Source of the DNA: an uncultured Bacteroidales bacterium | Lineage (GTDB): Bacteria; Bacteroidota; Bacteroidia; Bacteroidales; Paludibacteraceae | Length of the DNA: 64,000 nucleotides | Assembly (NCBI GenBank): GCA_944321895.1 | Contig: CALUNA010000001.1 | Span: 62,001 to 126,000, forward strand | Direction of reading: 5' to 3' | Shown here: one piece after another, positions 9,151-17,102 of the stretch | How positions within the stretch are numbered: the first letter of the stretch is position 1 | Layout of the letters: each line of letters begins with the position of its first letter | Translations under genes and position numbers: made by a program | The notes under the pieces: model-generated | Told to the model about the DNA's origin: nothing | The model's input: only the letters and a program-made list of their open reading frames with translations | Database searches by the model: none

Positions 9151-9654
9151 CTACAAATTTACAGTCATGATGTAATCACTCATAAAATAGCCGTTTCCTA
9201 TCGGGAAATCGCCTTCGGTCAGTTTGTGCATGCCCATGTGTTCGTAAAAACGCAAGGCCTTTTCATTTTCACGGTTCACGTTCAGTCGCATTTCGCACGG
9301 ATCATCGGGATGTCGCTCGCGGATGGCTTCCATTGCCCTGACAAACAACAGTTTGCCCAGTCCGCTGCCCTGATAGACCGGCAAGACATAGATTTTCTGC
9401 AAGTGATAGACATTTTCCGCCTCCGGCTGGATGGAAACATAACCGGCAGGAACACCCTCTTTTTCAGCTACATAATAAACATGGCCCTCTTCCGCCATTT
9501 GTTTGCGCAGGTTTTCGGGCGAATACATCCAGTCCAGCATGTATTCGAGTTGTCCGGCGGACAAAATATCGCGGTAGGTGGCCGTAAACGCCACATTGGC
9601 CATGGTGTGAATCAACGGAATATCCTGTAAAGTTGCCTGACGTATCTGATACAT
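9151..9654 (-). CDS. GNAT-family N-acetyltransferase
   Basis: 167 residues starting MYQIRQATLQDIPLIHTMA; a longer frame from 9714 has no conserved character and is rejected. The acetyl-CoA loop is clear: YVLPVYQGSGLGKLLFVRAM (motif A, Q/R-x-x-G-x-G/A), preceded by VPAGYVSIQPEAENVYHLQK and followed by LNVNRENEKALRFYEHMG (motif B). This is the pattern of cytosolic small-molecule or protein acetyltransferases. It is promoter-proximal in a two-gene unit with the NodB deacetylase. A CAAAGTTA (9753-9760), the reverse of TAnnTTTG, could be its promoter and faces the peptidase promoter. The substrate cannot be told from sequence. Confidence 0.85.
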   Translation of the reverse strand: MYQIRQATLQDIPLIHTMANVAFTATYRDILSAGQLEYMLDWMYSPENLRKQMAEEGHVYYVAEKEGVPAGYVSIQPEAENVYHLQKIYVLPVYQGSGLGKLLFVRAMEAIRERHPDDPCEMRLNVNRENEKALRFYEHMGMHKLTEGDFPIGNGYFMSDYIMTVNL

Positions 9655-9776
9655 AATTCCAAAATAATACCTAAAAACCACGCGAAGATACATATTTTTC
9701 CACAAAAACCACATGAATTGCCATCCAAAACGGCATAAGTGTTTACAAAAAGCAAAGTTATTCCAAAATTATCATG

Positions 9777-9784
9777 TATTTTTG
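9777..9784 (+). promoter_or_regulatory. -7 box for the C1 peptidase gene
   Basis: TATTTTTG matches TAnnTTTG. An in-frame ATG at 9774 overlaps the box and so cannot be the start; translation begins at 9813 or 9816. Confidence 0.5.
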
Positions 9785-9812
9785 CAGCCGCAAACCCCAA
9801 ATTAATGTGATT

Positions 9813-11003
9813 ATGATGAAAAAAATAATGTTGCTTGCCGCTTTTATGCCGTTTATGCTGTGGGCAAAGAAACCTCAGAAAGAGGCTGACAAAACGGACG
9901 GTTTCCAGTTTACCACCATCGTGGAGAATCCGATAACCAGCATCAAGAACCAGAACCGCAGCAGCACCTGCTGGAGTTTTTCCGGCCTGGCGTTGTTCGA
10001 GGCCGAACTGCTCCGCACGGGCAAGGGCGATTATGACCTTTCGGAAATGTTCGTCGTGCATCACACCATGCTCGACCGCGCCGAACGCTATGTGCGCCTG
10101 CACGGCGATGCATCGTTTTCGCCCGGCGGCAGTTTCTACGATGTGGCCTATTGCTGGAAGAATTACGGCATTGTGCCCCAACAAGCCATGCCCGGCATCA
10201 TGTATGGCGACAGCCTGCACGTGCACAACGAGCTGGATGCCGTGGCGGAAGCCTACACCGATGCCATTGCCAAAGGCGGCCTGAAAACCTTGACTCCCGT
10301 ATGGCAGGACGGTCTGGAAGCCATTTATGACACATATCTCGGCGAATGTCCCGAAACATTCGAATACGAAGGGCAGACTTATACGCCGCAGACCTTTGCC
10401 GAACATCTGGGACTGGACATGGATGATTACGTGTCCGTTACTTCCTACACGCACCATCCGTTCTACACCTCGTTTGCACTTGAAATACAGGACAACTGGC
10501 GCATGGGCGAATCGTACAACCTGCCCATTGAGGAAATGATGGAGGTTATCCGCAATGCGGTTGAAAACGGCTTTACCGTAGCGTGGGGCTCCGATGTGAG
10601 CGAAACCGGATTTACGCGGCAAGGCATAGCCGTCATGCCCGATGCCGCGCAGGAACAGGAACTGAAAGGTTCGGACATGGCACGCTGGCTCGGACTCAGC
10701 AAGGAAGACCGCCAAAAGGAACTGACCTCCAAACCGCGGCCGGAAGTGCAGGTTACGCAGGAAATGCGCCAGAAAGCATTCGACAACTGGGAAACAACCG
10801 ACGACCACGGCATGCTTATCTATGGCATAGCACAAGACCAGAACGGCAAGAAATATTTCATGGTCAAGAACTCGTGGGGAACGGACAACACTTACAAGGG
10901 AACCTGGTATGCCTCCGAAGCATTTGTGGCCTACAAAACCATGAACATTTTAGTGCACAAGGATGCCATTCCGGAACATATCGCGCAAAAGCTGTTCAAA
11001 TAA
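9813..11003 (+). CDS. Exported C1-family cysteine peptidase (bleomycin hydrolase-like)
   Basis: 396 residues. The papain-fold triad is visible: NQNRSSTCWSFSG (Cys53), DDHGMLIYG (His332) and FMVKNSWGTDN (Asn353), with the oxyanion Gln at NQN. Spacing and the insert between Cys and His fit the C1B (bleomycin hydrolase / aminopeptidase C) family. Unlike the cytosolic enzymes it begins with a signal peptide (MMKKIMLLAAFMPFMLWA), so it acts in the periplasm or outside. It is likely an aminopeptidase supplying peptides, alongside the DPP III lipoprotein further right. The C-terminal tail ends KLFK; in bleomycin hydrolase the C-terminus lies in the active site. Its gene has its own promoter and a terminator behind it. 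Confidence 0.9.
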   Translation: MMKKIMLLAAFMPFMLWAKKPQKEADKTDGFQFTTIVENPITSIKNQNRSSTCWSFSGLALFEAELLRTGKGDYDLSEMFVVHHTMLDRAERYVRLHGDASFSPGGSFYDVAYCWKNYGIVPQQAMPGIMYGDSLHVHNELDAVAEAYTDAIAKGGLKTLTPVWQDGLEAIYDTYLGECPETFEYEGQTYTPQTFAEHLGLDMDDYVSVTSYTHHPFYTSFALEIQDNWRMGESYNLPIEEMMEVIRNAVENGFTVAWGSDVSETGFTRQGIAVMPDAAQEQELKGSDMARWLGLSKEDRQKELTSKPRPEVQVTQEMRQKAFDNWETTDDHGMLIYGIAQDQNGKKYFMVKNSWGTDNTYKGTWYASEAFVAYKTMNILVHKDAIPEHIAQKLFK

Positions 11004-11025
11004 GTCCGGACAGGACAAGCAGCAT

Positions 11026-11063
11026 AAAAGGACTGTTCTGCAATATGCGAAACGGTCCTTTTT
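11026..11063 (+). terminator. Intrinsic terminator after the C1 peptidase gene
   Basis: A 12-bp stem (11026-11037 with 11051-11062, one G-T pair) has a 13-nt loop and ends in a T run, 22 bases after the stop codon. Confidence 0.75.
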
Positions 11064-11177
11064 CGTTTGACGGTGCTTCAGCACGGACGTTTGATACAAG
11101 GCGGGCGAACCCATACACCAGCGACCAAAATCGCGTAGCGGAGTCGGCAAATAGCATGGAAATGCTGGTGTACATAA
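11064..11177. other. Structured spacer between two terminators
   Basis: No open reading frame of note lies between the rightward terminator of the peptidase gene and the leftward terminator of the T9SS protein gene. It holds a perfect 9-bp inverted repeat (TACACCAGC at 11114-11122 with its complement at 11164-11172), a smaller hairpin inside (GCGA...TCGC, 11121-11134), and a competing one (AGCAT...ATGCT, 11153-11167). It could be a small RNA or a dead spacer. Confidence 0.3.
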
Positions 11178-11210
11178 CAAAAAACGACCGCCCTTTCACA
11201 AGGACGGCCG
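11178..11210 (-). terminator. Intrinsic terminator of the leftward T9SS protein gene
   Basis: Read leftward, an 11-bp stem with G-U pairs (11200-11210 with 11185-11195) is followed by a run of T (A on the plus strand, 11178-11184). It lies about 35 bases past the stop of the 11245-13221 gene. Confidence 0.65.
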
Positions 11211-11244
11211 CCATGAAAAGAAAAGTATATTTACCTTAAAAGTA

Positions 11245-13221
11245 TTACTTCGTAATCTTCAAAACAGCATTGGCGGAGCGAACCAGATAAATGCCGTGAG
11301 GCATGGCGCTCATGTCAATATCGCCAGCAGCAGTCTTCACGCAAACGCCGCTAACCGTATAAACGGACAATTCCAGACCGGCAGCATTGCGGATTACCTG
11401 GCCATCGAACGAAACACCTTCGATGGTTGCAGGACGGCAAAGACCAGTACCACTACCTTTCGAAGTCGTAACATCAATAATATTCGATGCTTCCGAGTCG
11501 GTATAGCTTTCGGCTTTGGCAACTACACTGTAATGGTAAGTAGTTTCAGCTGTCAAACCGGTAATAGCCTTGCTGGTTTCGGTAACAGTGAATGGAGAGT
11601 CGGTGATTGGAGTTTGAACTTGTATTGTACTTGTATTTGTTTGGGTTACCGTTATATCGTCCAAATAACCATTTGAATTGTTGTAAACACGAATTTCCAA
11701 ATTTAATGCCGTAGCTCCAGCAGGAACTGTTGCACTGATAGTAGCTTCCGTCCATGCTCCTTTTACATTTGAATATTCTTGCACCTGAAGAGATGTGTCA
11801 TCACTCCCTTCCCAGGTACACCATAAACGAAGACCATTACCTGTCGTTGCTGGATCAAGGTAATACCAATAAGAAACAGTAATAGTTTCTCCGGGAGTTA
11901 CATTATTAATGGTTTGGCGTAAATCTTTGGTTTTACTAGCACTAAAATACAGCGATTGTGTGCCTGTATGTGCATTATCTGTACTCAATGAATAAGCATC
12001 CTCCGCAACCCAATTTTCAAGTCCGTTTTCGAAGCTGGGATTAACAATACCAAATTCCACTGACTCTTCTGTCCATACGCTCAATTCATAACTTGTAGCG
12101 TTTTCCACTGCTTCCCAATTAGCGATAAAACTATTCGCAGTAATAGTCGTTGCCTCATTGGCTACCGGAGCAGTCAAAACAGGTAATATCGTCTTGCTTA
12201 CAAAATATGCAGGTCCACCTACTTGTGCTGTTCCACTATATGAAGCACGTGTACCGCGAATGGTAATAACATCACCTTCTGCAAGCTTCAAAGAAGCGAA
12301 TGATTTGTCGTTGCTTATTTGCATGGTGGCTGTCAGGCCATAAACATAAACAGTTTCTGTTGCATCTGTCAAATCAAAATTACCATAAGTCGTATTAGTA
12401 ATATTACTCATTCTTCCTGTCAGTTCGTAGTAAACGTCTTCTGACTCAGAAGCTGCAAGAAAATCCTCAATCGTTGCTTGCTGGATAGTAAGTATTGTAT
12501 AAGTAGCGCTTGCTACAGAACTGAACTTCGACTCAGTATCCATAGCGACAGCATTCAGCGTGGTAGTTGTATTAATTTCAATGGGAGCAGTATATTTCTT
12601 TGCCGTTTCTAATATTGTCGGGTTACTGCCATCCAAAGTATAATAAATAGTAGCCCCATCTGTAGCACATGTGATTTCTACATTTTGAGCTTCTGTGTAT
12701 GTACCGGAAGAAGGAGAGAACTCAGGAGTAGCGACAGAAGAAGCAGAAATACTATAAGTTACCGTAATCGATTTTATCCGTAACTGAGTATTCGTCGTAT
12801 TTGCATTTCGAATCTTAAGTGTTGCTCCTGCCGATATGCCACTTATCGTATATGTTGTCCCAGATAATGTAGCCTCGACATCGTCCTGACCATCTACATT
12901 ATATTTTACTGTTGGAGTATATCCAGTGCCAGAAGCAGTCATTACTACATCTGTAATTATTGCTCCATTTAATGGAAGCAAAGTAATAGATCCTCCATTA
13001 CCTGTAGAATGAAAATAAAAACGAATTTCTCCAGCTTTATTATATGCCGGAGCATTTGATGAAGAATTTTTTTCTGTTGTAAACGAAATGTTATTATCAA
13101 TATTGCCACTCGTTCCAGTCTGAGTTGTCCAATCATAGATTGCTGTTTCTCCCCACGCATTTCCTCCTATCAGCAGAATTGCCGCCAACAGGGCACTTTT
13201 AAAGAAATTGATTGTTTTCAT
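11245..13221 (-). CDS. T9SS-exported multidomain surface protein (chitobiase-type, OB-like, FN3 and CBM-like domains)
   Basis: 658 residues. A signal peptide (MKTINFFKSALLAAILLIGG) is followed by an N-terminal beta domain, a chitobiase/beta-hexosaminidase C-terminal-like repeat (ATPEFSPSSGTYTEAQNVEI...YYTLDGSNPT), an OB-fold-like domain (YYELTGRMSNITNTTYGNFD...VITIRGTR), a fibronectin type III unit split by a carbohydrate-binding-like jelly roll (NPSFENGLENWVAEDAYSLS...NSNGYLDDITV), and a T9SS type A sorting domain (FDGQVIRNAAGLELSVYTVS...IDMSAMPHGIYLVRSANAVL). No catalytic domain is seen, so adhesion or glycan binding is the likely role. The body looks visibly more A+T-rich than the neighbours while the sorting domain does not, hinting that the body came from elsewhere. 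Its paralogue lies just upstream. Confidence 0.8.
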   Translation of the reverse strand: MKTINFFKSALLAAILLIGGNAWGETAIYDWTTQTGTSGNIDNNISFTTEKNSSSNAPAYNKAGEIRFYFHSTGNGGSITLLPLNGAIITDVVMTASGTGYTPTVKYNVDGQDDVEATLSGTTYTISGISAGATLKIRNANTTNTQLRIKSITVTYSISASSVATPEFSPSSGTYTEAQNVEITCATDGATIYYTLDGSNPTILETAKKYTAPIEINTTTTLNAVAMDTESKFSSVASATYTILTIQQATIEDFLAASESEDVYYELTGRMSNITNTTYGNFDLTDATETVYVYGLTATMQISNDKSFASLKLAEGDVITIRGTRASYSGTAQVGGPAYFVSKTILPVLTAPVANEATTITANSFIANWEAVENATSYELSVWTEESVEFGIVNPSFENGLENWVAEDAYSLSTDNAHTGTQSLYFSASKTKDLRQTINNVTPGETITVSYWYYLDPATTGNGLRLWCTWEGSDDTSLQVQEYSNVKGAWTEATISATVPAGATALNLEIRVYNNSNGYLDDITVTQTNTSTIQVQTPITDSPFTVTETSKAITGLTAETTYHYSVVAKAESYTDSEASNIIDVTTSKGSGTGLCRPATIEGVSFDGQVIRNAAGLELSVYTVSGVCVKTAAGDIDMSAMPHGIYLVRSANAVLKITK

Positions 13222-13262
13222 AATATAAAAAATTAAGTTATACGAATTTGTCTATTAATGAT

Positions 13263-13293
13263 TTTCCCTGTACGGCATTGCCATACAGGGAAA
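13263..13293 (-). terminator. Hairpin between two T9SS protein genes
   Basis: A 10-bp stem (TTTCCCTGTA with its complement at 13284-13293) is extended by an inner GGC/GCC pair. It lies 10 bases past the stop of the 13303-14598 gene. There is no strong T run, so termination is probable but not certain. Confidence 0.45.
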
Positions 13294-13302
13294 TGAGTGC
13301 TG

Positions 13303-14598
13303 TTATTGTTTTACGATTTTCAAAGTTGCGTTTTGTGTGCGCACGATATATACGCCTGCCGCCTCGTTAGCCATATCGATATTGCCGTTACCGCTGGCAA
13401 CCAACGCGCCTGTCAGGTTGTAAACCGTAAGATTTACTTTTGCAGGGTTGTAAATGGTCTGGCCATCGAAACGGATGGATTCCATGCTATTGATTTGCAG
13501 AGCAGAAGAGCTTTTTTCTTGAATATCAGTGTACATAATATTAATAAATTTGCCCGAGGAAACAGAGAACCAATAACCTTTAACAACCACTTCTTTATCA
13601 GCATATTCACTTAAGTCTTCAATCGGATATGAAACAGATACCTGATTTTCACCAGCTCCAATATTGATATTAATATAGTTGCTACTTTTTACCAATGTTC
13701 CTGTTGCAGTAACGTATTGTAATTTAACTTCTTCTGCACCAGCAAAACTAGCAGCGTTTGAAACGTTAATCTCTGTCGCTGTACCATGGTCAACAATATT
13801 GCCTGCATTGACAAGTTCTGCATCTGCATTTTGTATTTGCGGCCCTTTACCATAAGAACCAGCATTTCCTGTTACAATTACACTGTCGCCAACAGAACGG
13901 CTCTTATCGTAATCTGCATCATAAATCAATATGGCTGCTGTTGCGTCTTTCACTATATAGCCACGACTATATTCTGCCACAACAAGACCTTTTATTTTGC
14001 ACAAACTACCACTTGCCATGTTGATTACTTCTTCAATTGTACTCAATTCAATTTCTCCTTCTGGAGTAGAAGAACCGGACACTTTTTTGTATACTGATAC
14101 GAGGTTTTTAACTGAAGAATCTTCTCCATAGCAAGAGAAACGTTCTGATCCTGAATTTGAATTGTAACGTAAATGGTTACGATCAGTTTTGGCGTTGTCA
14201 ATAATGACATCTGCATCATCTCCGCTATTTATGGTAATACTCCATTTTCCAGTAGCAGTTGTTTGGGTCTTAAGGTTGTTGCTACTTTTCCCTTCTGCAT
14301 AGATATAACCCGTTGAAGATTTTAATAAAAACCCTCCATCTGTGCTTTCAACAAGAAGACGTTCCACTGTCGAAACACTATTAAGTATGATACTACCATC
14401 GGCTTCAAAACTGATAGCTGCTCGATTACGATAGTTCCCTGCATCATTGGCCAATGCCATGCCAGCGGTTTTATTGACAATAATAATCGTATCACCTGCA
14501 GCAACAGAAGTTGCACGTTTAAAAGTCTGTGCATTGGTAAAACCGAATGCAATCATAGCTGTAAACAAGCTAAAAAACGTTTTGGTAATTGTTTTCAT
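13303..14598 (-). CDS. T9SS-exported protein with OB-fold-like domain
   Basis: 431 residues. Signal peptide MKTITKTFFSLFTAMIAFGF then TNAQ. The first 170 residues are beta-rich with a trefoil-like feel (GMALANDAGNYRNRAAISFE, LLKSSTGYIYAEGKSSN). A domain at about 185-360 (LSTIEEVINMASGSLCKIKG, YSRGYIVKDATAAILIYDAD, VGDSVIVTGNAG) matches the OB-like exported domain often found beside nucleases in Bacteroidota; no nuclease motif is present. The C-terminus is a T9SS type A sorting domain (IRFDGQTIYNPAKVNLTVYN...AAGVYIVRTQNATLKIVK). It shares the OB-like and sorting domains with the downstream paralogue. A+T-rich body as in its neighbour. Function unknown; surface binding is likely. Confidence 0.75.
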   Translation of the reverse strand: MKTITKTFFSLFTAMIAFGFTNAQTFKRATSVAAGDTIIIVNKTAGMALANDAGNYRNRAAISFEADGSIILNSVSTVERLLVESTDGGFLLKSSTGYIYAEGKSSNNLKTQTTATGKWSITINSGDDADVIIDNAKTDRNHLRYNSNSGSERFSCYGEDSSVKNLVSVYKKVSGSSTPEGEIELSTIEEVINMASGSLCKIKGLVVAEYSRGYIVKDATAAILIYDADYDKSRSVGDSVIVTGNAGSYGKGPQIQNADAELVNAGNIVDHGTATEINVSNAASFAGAEEVKLQYVTATGTLVKSSNYININIGAGENQVSVSYPIEDLSEYADKEVVVKGYWFSVSSGKFINIMYTDIQEKSSSALQINSMESIRFDGQTIYNPAKVNLTVYNLTGALVASGNGNIDMANEAAGVYIVRTQNATLKIVKQ

Positions 14599-14644
14599 TT
14601 TCGTGTTGATTTTAGATTGTTAGAAAAATAATAGTAATTTGATT

Positions 14645-14660
14645 TCCCGGAAAACCGGGA
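14645..14660 (-). terminator. Short hairpin after the lamin-tail protein gene
   Basis: TCCCGG-AAAA... pairs: stem TCCCGG (14645-14650) with CCGGGA (14655-14660) and a 4-nt loop, 7 bases past the stop of the leftward gene. There is no long T run; a weak terminator or processing site. Confidence 0.4.
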
Positions 14661-14667
14661 GTTTTTA

Positions 14668-15579
14668 TTAATCCTGTCTTTTTATGATTTTGATTGCTTG
14701 ATTGTCTGTCCGCACGATATACATGCCGGCCGGCATGTGGGTCATGTCTATGTCGGTTTTTGCCGTAGCCATGCGCATGCCGTTTATGGCAAACACGCTT
14801 ACGGTAACACCTGCCGCATTGCGTATCACTTTCCCGTCAAAACTGATTTGCGCTTCCTGCATAACAGCCGGCAAGGCCGTGAAAGGTTCGGAAGCGGAAT
14901 TCTTGGGGTTGGGAGCGGCCGTTTCAAAATCGTCGCCGATATTGCGCGTATAAGCATAACTGCCGTTTACCATTTTGCGGGTTGCCGCTTTCGTATTGCT
15001 CGGATTTGTGGCAATAGGGCTGCCCCAAACGGGCACGGCATCCTTGCCGAAAGGCACGTAATCGGCCAGTTGCTCTTGCGCCCACAGGTCTGCAATGGAA
15101 ATGTCGCCGTTTTCGCCGAAATCAAGTGCGGTCTGGTTGTTGCACAGCATGACCTTGCCCGAAGTGCTTGACATGGCGCTTGTTCCTGTTGCATCCGGCG
15201 CCGGCAAAGCAACGCCAGTTTCACCGCCGGCCAATTGTACCAGATAATAGGCGTGCGGCTGGATGGTGCCCGACAAGGCGGTAATGTCGCTTGCCGAAAC
15301 GGTGCCTTTTCCGGCCTTGGCTTTATACTGTATGCTCCAGCCATCCAGCGCTACGGCCTCGGATGTCGTGTTGTAGAGCACTACATAATCGTTGGTGTAA
15401 GGAGCATTGGAATTTCCGCCTCCTCCGTACACTTCGGTTATGATAACCCGGGGTGTTCCGGTTGGCTCGGCTTTCGTGTCGGGAGCTTCATTCTGTGCGG
15501 ATATTGTGCCGGAAACAATGTTTGCGAATATCGCAGACAGAAAAACCAGTCCGGCTTTCAAGAAGTAGTTTTTTTCCAT
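14668..15579 (-). CDS. Lamin-tail-domain protein with T9SS sorting domain
   Basis: 303 residues from MEKNYFLKAGLVFLSAIFAN, whose hydrophobic stretch is a signal peptide; an upstream ATG at 15684 adds a non-hydrophobic tail and runs through a palindrome, so it is rejected. The lamin-tail (LTD) beta sandwich spans about residues 45-190: PRVIITEVYGGGGNSNAPYT, DYVVLYNTTSEAVALDGWSI, IQPHAYYLVQLAGG and SGKVMLCNNQ. The C-terminal T9SS type A domain (ISFDGKVIRNAAGVTVSVFA...MPAGMYIVRTDNQAIKIIKR) is close to those of the next two genes. LTD proteins in Bacteroidota are often secreted partners of nucleases; here the domain stands alone. Third member of a row of T9SS cargo genes, with G+C content like the surroundings. 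Confidence 0.85.
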   Translation of the reverse strand: MEKNYFLKAGLVFLSAIFANIVSGTISAQNEAPDTKAEPTGTPRVIITEVYGGGGNSNAPYTNDYVVLYNTTSEAVALDGWSIQYKAKAGKGTVSASDITALSGTIQPHAYYLVQLAGGETGVALPAPDATGTSAMSSTSGKVMLCNNQTALDFGENGDISIADLWAQEQLADYVPFGKDAVPVWGSPIATNPSNTKAATRKMVNGSYAYTRNIGDDFETAAPNPKNSASEPFTALPAVMQEAQISFDGKVIRNAAGVTVSVFAINGMRMATAKTDIDMTHMPAGMYIVRTDNQAIKIIKRQD

Positions 15580-15630
15580 AGGCAAAAAATTTGATGTCCA
15601 ATATATGTTTGCGAATGCGGGTGCTTTTCT

Positions 15631-15673
15631 GTTCCGGTGCGAAGCTCCGGAACAAAACAGGGTACCCTGTTTT
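15631..15673. promoter_or_regulatory. Tandem palindromes upstream of the lamin-tail gene
   Basis: A perfect 20-bp palindrome (15654-15673, centre GTAC, arms AAAACAGG/CCTGTTTT) sits beside a 7-bp inverted repeat GTTCCGG...CCGGAAC (15631-15653). Read leftward, the palindrome can fold as an 8-bp hairpin followed by TTTTGTT, so it may end the nucleotidase-mgsA operon. It could equally be a protein-binding operator for the lamin-tail gene. No coding sequence is supported in 15580-15780. Confidence 0.45.
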
Positions 15674-15780
15674 CCGCGTTCCATAATCGGCTGCCTTTGC
15701 TTGCGAGGCCGGTTGGCTGCTGGTTATGGGCGGTAAATATATAAAAAACTTTTCAATAAATACAATATTTCGTACAAATT

Positions 15781-16599
15781 CTATTCGAATTTCAGTTTCA
15801 TGCAACCCAGATAGGCTCCGCTTTTGCCCATTTGTGCAATCAGCACCGAATCCCCAAGCTGGTTAGGCACTTTTTCGTTTACAAGCATGGTGTGCGTGTG
15901 TCCGCCCACAATCACATCAATGTCCTTGCTGTTGCGTGCCAAGTCGAGGTCACATACCGGAGGTTCATCGTAGCCCAAATGCGACAGGCAAACGACCAAA
16001 TCACATTTTTCCGTATGTTTCAGGAAATCCGCCATGTCGTTGGCTGCCTTTACCGGCTCGCGATAGGTCAGTCCGGCATAGTTTTTTGCCATTGTCAGGC
16101 CGTTCAAATCGACCGTCAAGCCGATAATTCCTATTTTCAATCCTTGTTTTTTTACGATGCAGTATGGTTTTACCAATCCTTCGAGTGCGGTTCCCTTCAC
16201 GTCATAGTTGGTGCAGACAATCGGGAATGTGGCTTGTTTCAGGATGACGGCCAGTGTGTCCACGCCGTTGTCGAATTCATGGTTTCCGAGTGTGGCGGCA
16301 TCGTAGCCCATTCTGTTCATGGCATCCACTTCGACACGGCCGTGATACAGGTTGAAGTAGGGTGTTCCCTGGCAGAAATCGCCGGCATCGACCAGCAGGA
16401 CATTGTCCGTTTGGCGGTAACGCCCGATCATTTCCATCCGCCGCACATAGCCTCCCAGGTTTCCGTTGGTTCCCTTTGCATCGAGGGGTTCCACCTGGCT
16501 GTGTGTGTCGTTGGTGTGCAGAATGGTCAATTCCCTGCTGCGGGGCGTGCATGCAACCAGACCGGCAACCATACACACCGACAAACATATCCGTTTCAT
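15781..16599 (-). CDS. 5'-nucleotidase-type metallophosphatase lipoprotein (N-terminal half of UshA)
   Basis: 272 residues. MKRICLSVCMVAGLVAC is a lipoprotein signal (LVAC). The calcineurin-like phosphatase motifs follow in order: LTILHTNDTHSQVEP, DAGDFCQGTPYFN, TLGNHEFDNG, VVCLSHLGYDEPP and VIVGGHTHTM. These hold two metal ions and define the UshA/5'-nucleotidase N-terminal domain. The usual C-terminal nucleotide-binding domain is missing here; it is encoded separately two genes upstream (17103-17867), so the two lipoproteins probably work as a pair on extracellular nucleotides. The reading frame extends upstream to 16632 and overlaps the mgsA end by 11 bases; with the ATG at 16599 the gap is 22 bases. 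Confidence 0.9.
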   Translation of the reverse strand: MKRICLSVCMVAGLVACTPRSRELTILHTNDTHSQVEPLDAKGTNGNLGGYVRRMEMIGRYRQTDNVLLVDAGDFCQGTPYFNLYHGRVEVDAMNRMGYDAATLGNHEFDNGVDTLAVILKQATFPIVCTNYDVKGTALEGLVKPYCIVKKQGLKIGIIGLTVDLNGLTMAKNYAGLTYREPVKAANDMADFLKHTEKCDLVVCLSHLGYDEPPVCDLDLARNSKDIDVIVGGHTHTMLVNEKVPNQLGDSVLIAQMGKSGAYLGCMKLKFE

Positions 16600-16621
16600 A
16601 GCAAATGTCATTTTGGCGGGC

Positions 16622-17065
16622 TTAGCGTTCAAAATGAACGTATTTAGGTTCTTGCGGCACGTATGTCTCGTCGTCCCAAAGGGTGCTTGTTATCATCAGG
16701 TCGGCGCTGTAGCGGTTGCATGCAATGGGCACGTTGTGTATGCGGCACTGTCGGAGCAACATTTGTATGTCCGCTTCGTGTGGCTGCGGGTTCAGGTCGT
16801 CAATGAGGAATACGGCCAGGTCTATTTCGTGGCGCACAACCATGGCGGCAATTTCCGCATCTCCGCCTAACGGTCCGGAGTGCATGCATCGGATATTGAG
16901 GTTGAGGCCGCGTTCTTCAAATGCTTTTTTTATCAGGTTTCCGGTCGTACCGGTTCCAACAATGTTGTGTTGCGACAGCATCGGTGCATTGAACAAGGCC
17001 CATTCCACCATGTCTGCCTTGCGTTGGTCGTGTGCAACCAGGGCGATTGTCAGTTTACGTTTCAT
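16622..17065 (-). CDS. mgsA: Methylglyoxal synthase
   Basis: 147 residues, the normal length. Converts dihydroxyacetone phosphate to methylglyoxal and phosphate, a cytosolic bypass that releases phosphate when triose phosphates pile up. Motifs: TIALVAHDQRKADMVEWA, IVGTGTTGNLI (phosphate binding), HSGPLGGDAEIA (catalytic Asp69) and LNPQPHEADIQMLLR (His96). It sits between the two halves of a split 5'-nucleotidase, on the same strand with gaps of 37 and 22 bases, so all three are likely co-transcribed. Phosphate release from nucleotides and from triose phosphate may be the shared theme, an inference from context. Confidence 0.95.
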   Translation of the reverse strand: MKRKLTIALVAHDQRKADMVEWALFNAPMLSQHNIVGTGTTGNLIKKAFEERGLNLNIRCMHSGPLGGDAEIAAMVVRHEIDLAVFLIDDLNPQPHEADIQMLLRQCRIHNVPIACNRYSADLMITSTLWDDETYVPQEPKYVHFER

Positions 17066-17102
17066 AGTTGTTTGTTTTTATGTCAAATATGTTCCTGTCT
17101 TG

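Noticed and set aside
9612-10835. 407-codon minus-strand frame opposite the C1 peptidase
   Set aside because: Shadow of a gene whose catalytic triad is intact; the frame reads as low-complexity without signal or motif.
15580-15684. Upstream extension of the lamin-tail protein (ATG at 15684)
   Set aside because: It would run through both palindromes and place 35 polar residues before the signal peptide.
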